Source of the DNA: Mucor racemosus
Taxonomy: Eukaryota > Mucoromycota > Mucoromycetes > Mucorales > Mucoraceae
Direction of reading: 5' to 3'
Assembly: GCA_027405735.1 (NCBI GenBank)
Contig: JAPEHQ010000008.1
Span: forward strand, 62,001 to 126,000
DNA: 64,000 nucleotides
The notes beneath the pieces are model-generated. The model ran no database searches and had not been told where the DNA came from. It worked only from the letters and a program-made list of their open reading frames with translations. Below are positions 61,635-64,000 of the stretch, one piece after another. The stretch's first letter is position 1; the number at the start of each line of letters is the position of its first letter. A program made the translations under genes and the position numbers.

Positions 61635-62823
61635 GCAAATAATGATATCTGATTTTAAAATGCGGTTGAATGAAAACATCAATCTCTAATATAGACTGCT
61701 ACCTATATTAAAAACATTAGTCCCTTATGTTAGCATGCGTATTTAGATAAAAGAAAAGAATATAAGCTTGATAGTCTGATATGCCCTATCAAACAGTGAA
61801 TATATCTATGGAATATGAAAACAAAAAGAGAGAAACAACACTCGTAGAAAACGATTTTCAAGGCTTTACATTATTTAGCGCATTTAAAACCCTGCTAAAT
61901 TGCACACTTCAGCCAATTTAAAAGCAGTATTACAGCGCATGAACCCTAGAATAAACAAAATAGGCAATATCTGTTATTATAGAAACATGCATTTTTCTAC
62001 CAGAAAAACCGTCTGTCATATCATAGATTAGTTAAAAAATTGCAAAAGCGATCCCGTAGAGCAATGCCGTAATTGAGCATACTGTAGCAAGATTGAACAG
62101 CTAAGTCTCTTATACTATGGTATATCTAAGTTTTAAATAAGAAGGCGTTTTTTTTAACTTTTCTTATATTTAACCACGTGCAATCTGAAAATTCAGTTTT
62201 TGTAGCGGACATTTTCGGGGCTCATTTTATCCTTACCAACACTCGTGATTTCGATCAAAAAACAGAAAAGTTAAATTTTGATACCAAAATCAACGTTTAA
62301 ATATACTACATTGTGAGAGAAAATTGTAGCCTTAGCTAATACACATTTTATAAAAGCTTAATATCAAATGTTAAGTAATGAGATTTTGCACTTTTGTCCC
62401 AAAAATGGTTTTTTGATTAAAGGATTTTAATGTAATATTTTGCAATAAAAATGCTCGTTATTTTTTATTGAGTAAATAGAGCGCTAAATTGTGTATATGT
62501 GTACATTTTTTGTTTTTATAATTGGTAGTATAATTAACTCTAGATTTGCAAAATCAGAAAAAAAGAATTAAAAAATGTCAAAATTGATGATCTGGACAAG
62601 AATAATTCTCGAGATTAATATTCCGCTTATAAGCCTTGTAAGTCTTAAAAATAAGAGATTTTATGATTTTTGAAAACTTTTTCAATAATTTACGATTCTG
62701 CACCCACTTATTACTGTAAGCCTTTATACATGTTAATATTGTGTGGTAGTTTGTTCAATGATAATATAGTCTTACTTTATAATTACCGCGCTAAAGGTGA
62801 TTTACATTGAGTTTTAGTCTTAC

Positions 62824-62925
62824 CTCTCCAATATCATAAACATAAACATGGCCATCACTGGAACCTATTATTACCGCCTTTTTGCCCTCTGTGTCCCAAG
62901 CCAATTTATTCACTGCCATTATTTA
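62824..62925 (-). pseudogene. Dynein intermediate chain exon fragment (copy D)
   Basis: The minus strand reads AVNKLAWDTEG, then DGHVYVYDIGE followed by a GTAAG donor, closest of the four copies to the real family end. The preceding exon remnant NANAEEPF and its GTAAGTAC donor are retained, so the capture was of genomic, intron-containing DNA. Confidence 0.65.
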
Positions 62926-63012
62926 CCAGAACCAACTTAAGTACTTACAAATGGTTCCTCGGCATTTGCGTTAAAATTTCATAAATCAAATAGACTGATC
63001 CCACCTGCAGTA

Positions 63013-63735
63013 AATGACGAAGTTATTTACTAAAATAAAAAAAATATAAAAAATAAAAGCAGTAGAAATACAATTATAATCAGCTAAAGTTTTTATTACA
63101 AAAGATTTCTGAAGATTTAGAATAATTGAAAAAGTATGAGGGTATTTATAGTGATTTGGAGAACTTGGATACCATCAGACTTGAATGGATGTATATTTAG
63201 TAATCTTCCAGTTTTGAGTACATTATTATTGATTTGATGTTTTAATGGGTAAATTGTGTAGAGCATTGGCCATAAGGGATTGTATGTCAAGTGTGACAAT
63301 ATCGACCTTTTGGGAAATGGTTGCTTGGTTGTTTATTTCTGTTATATCTATTTTATGTAACCTTGATTTTTAAGGTGTAGTTTTTATATGCTTGAGTCTT
63401 ATTTATATTGATATTGCAACTTCGATATAGATGAGTAGTTGACTAAATTGATATCTTTGTTTATTATCATTATTGATTTGGATAGAATCCTGTTTTGATA
63501 TATATGTCATTTGTGTAATTGATTGCGCCGTGATCAAGGGTGCTATCATCTACACGACATGTATGGTTCAAAAAGGGTATTTCATATTCTTAGCATGCGT
63601 TTGTTATTGTGTTCAATTGAAGCGTTTGTTTATTATTGTTGTTCACATTTCAAGTGGCATCATATTTTATGAGCGACACTTGAAATTTAGGTTGTTTTAT
63701 TTTTATCAAGCGTTTTTAGTATGTAATTCTACTGC
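63013..63735. mobile_element. Insertion of about 0.7 kb in X copy D
   Basis: X copy B is continuous where D has this extra segment. The flanks CCACCTGCA and CCATCTACA could be a 9-bp target duplication with two changes. Frames on both strands (for example 63117-63299 minus) are open but unrecognised. The class of element is not determined. Confidence 0.4.
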
Positions 63736-64000
63736 ACCATCTACAAAAGTATCAAACGTATCATCAGCCCGCCTTATGGTAAATGCCAATCTAAAATCAG
63801 AAACATCCTATTGTCATTACTGTAAGCTATGAAAAGCTTGATTTTTAATAATACAGCAATCAGTAAATAAAAAACAAGATGATACTAATATCATATGGTG
63901 AGCATTTAACATCTAAGTAAGTTTGATAAAGCATGCTTTTAAAACCCTTTTTAAAAATCCTGAGGTAAATACAACATCTTGGTCCTGTAATTTCTATCCA
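63736..64000 (+). repeat. Repeat block X, copy D continuation to window end
   Basis: Matches about 32945-33210 (ATCAAACGTATCAT, GCCCGCCTTATG and the AAAAACAAGATGATACTAAT words). Truncated by the window edge. Confidence 0.7.

Larger units (their letters stand above)
60830..63012 (+). repeat. Repeat block X, copy D
   Basis: Same orientation as copy A. Interrupted by the second solo LTR and carrying the best-preserved dynein fragment. Resumes at 63735-64000 after an insertion. Confidence 0.75.

Overview
The window looks like nuclear DNA of an early-diverging filamentous fungus, most likely Mucoromycota (Mucorales). It is very AT-rich. The spliced genes have many small introns (about 40-120 nt) with GTAAGT-like donors and CTAAC branch sites, and TTAGGG-type telomeric words occur. 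It encodes a presenilin, a family generally absent from Dikarya but kept in early-diverging fungi. The taxonomic call is inference; the gene families are read directly from the sequence.

Fifteen gene models, one of them a low-confidence broken ORF, sit in four gene islands separated by repeat seas. Island 1 (5.5-9.8 kb) has an intronless Old Yellow Enzyme, a seven-exon catalase and a broken small ORF. Island 2 (16.4-25.9 kb) has TRM5 (ten exons), a Zn2Cys6 regulator, a seven-exon gene joining an N-terminal MYND zinc finger to a complete presenilin, and an ENA-type (IID) P-type ATPase. Island 3 (41.7-47.3 kb) has an unrecognised two-exon gene, TSR1, a WDR53-like WD40 gene and RPB10. Island 4 (48.9-57.0 kb) has APC1, cytochrome c1 (with a 13-nt last exon) and the Sm protein SmD2. 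Most are core housekeeping functions: tRNA m1G37, 40S biogenesis, the common RNA polymerase subunit, spliceosome, APC/C and complex III. They do not form one pathway; neighbours are mostly divergent or convergent pairs.

The repeat seas (1-5.1, 11.2-15.6, 27.9-41.0 and 57.6-64 kb) are mosaics of a few recurring blocks. R1 is an about 1.3-2 kb AT-rich block with open frames on both strands. X is an about 2 kb block carrying an exon fragment of a dynein intermediate chain WD40 gene. A third block is dense in GTGC/GAGC words. R1 copies form the outer parts of two long inverted repeats: one with 1.55 kb arms around a dead Tc1/mariner transposase (11.38-15.60 kb), and one with 5.3 kb arms around a 2.3 kb spacer (28.0-41.0 kb). 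In both, arm identity stops at nearly the same point of R1. Nested insertions can be dated against intact copies in the same window: two solo LTRs with 5-bp target duplications, and a 230-bp MITE with terminal inverted repeats.

The best candidate for something new is the MYND-presenilin fusion, whose fifth intron is a GC-AG intron containing a short telomeric array that supplies tandem branch-site matches.
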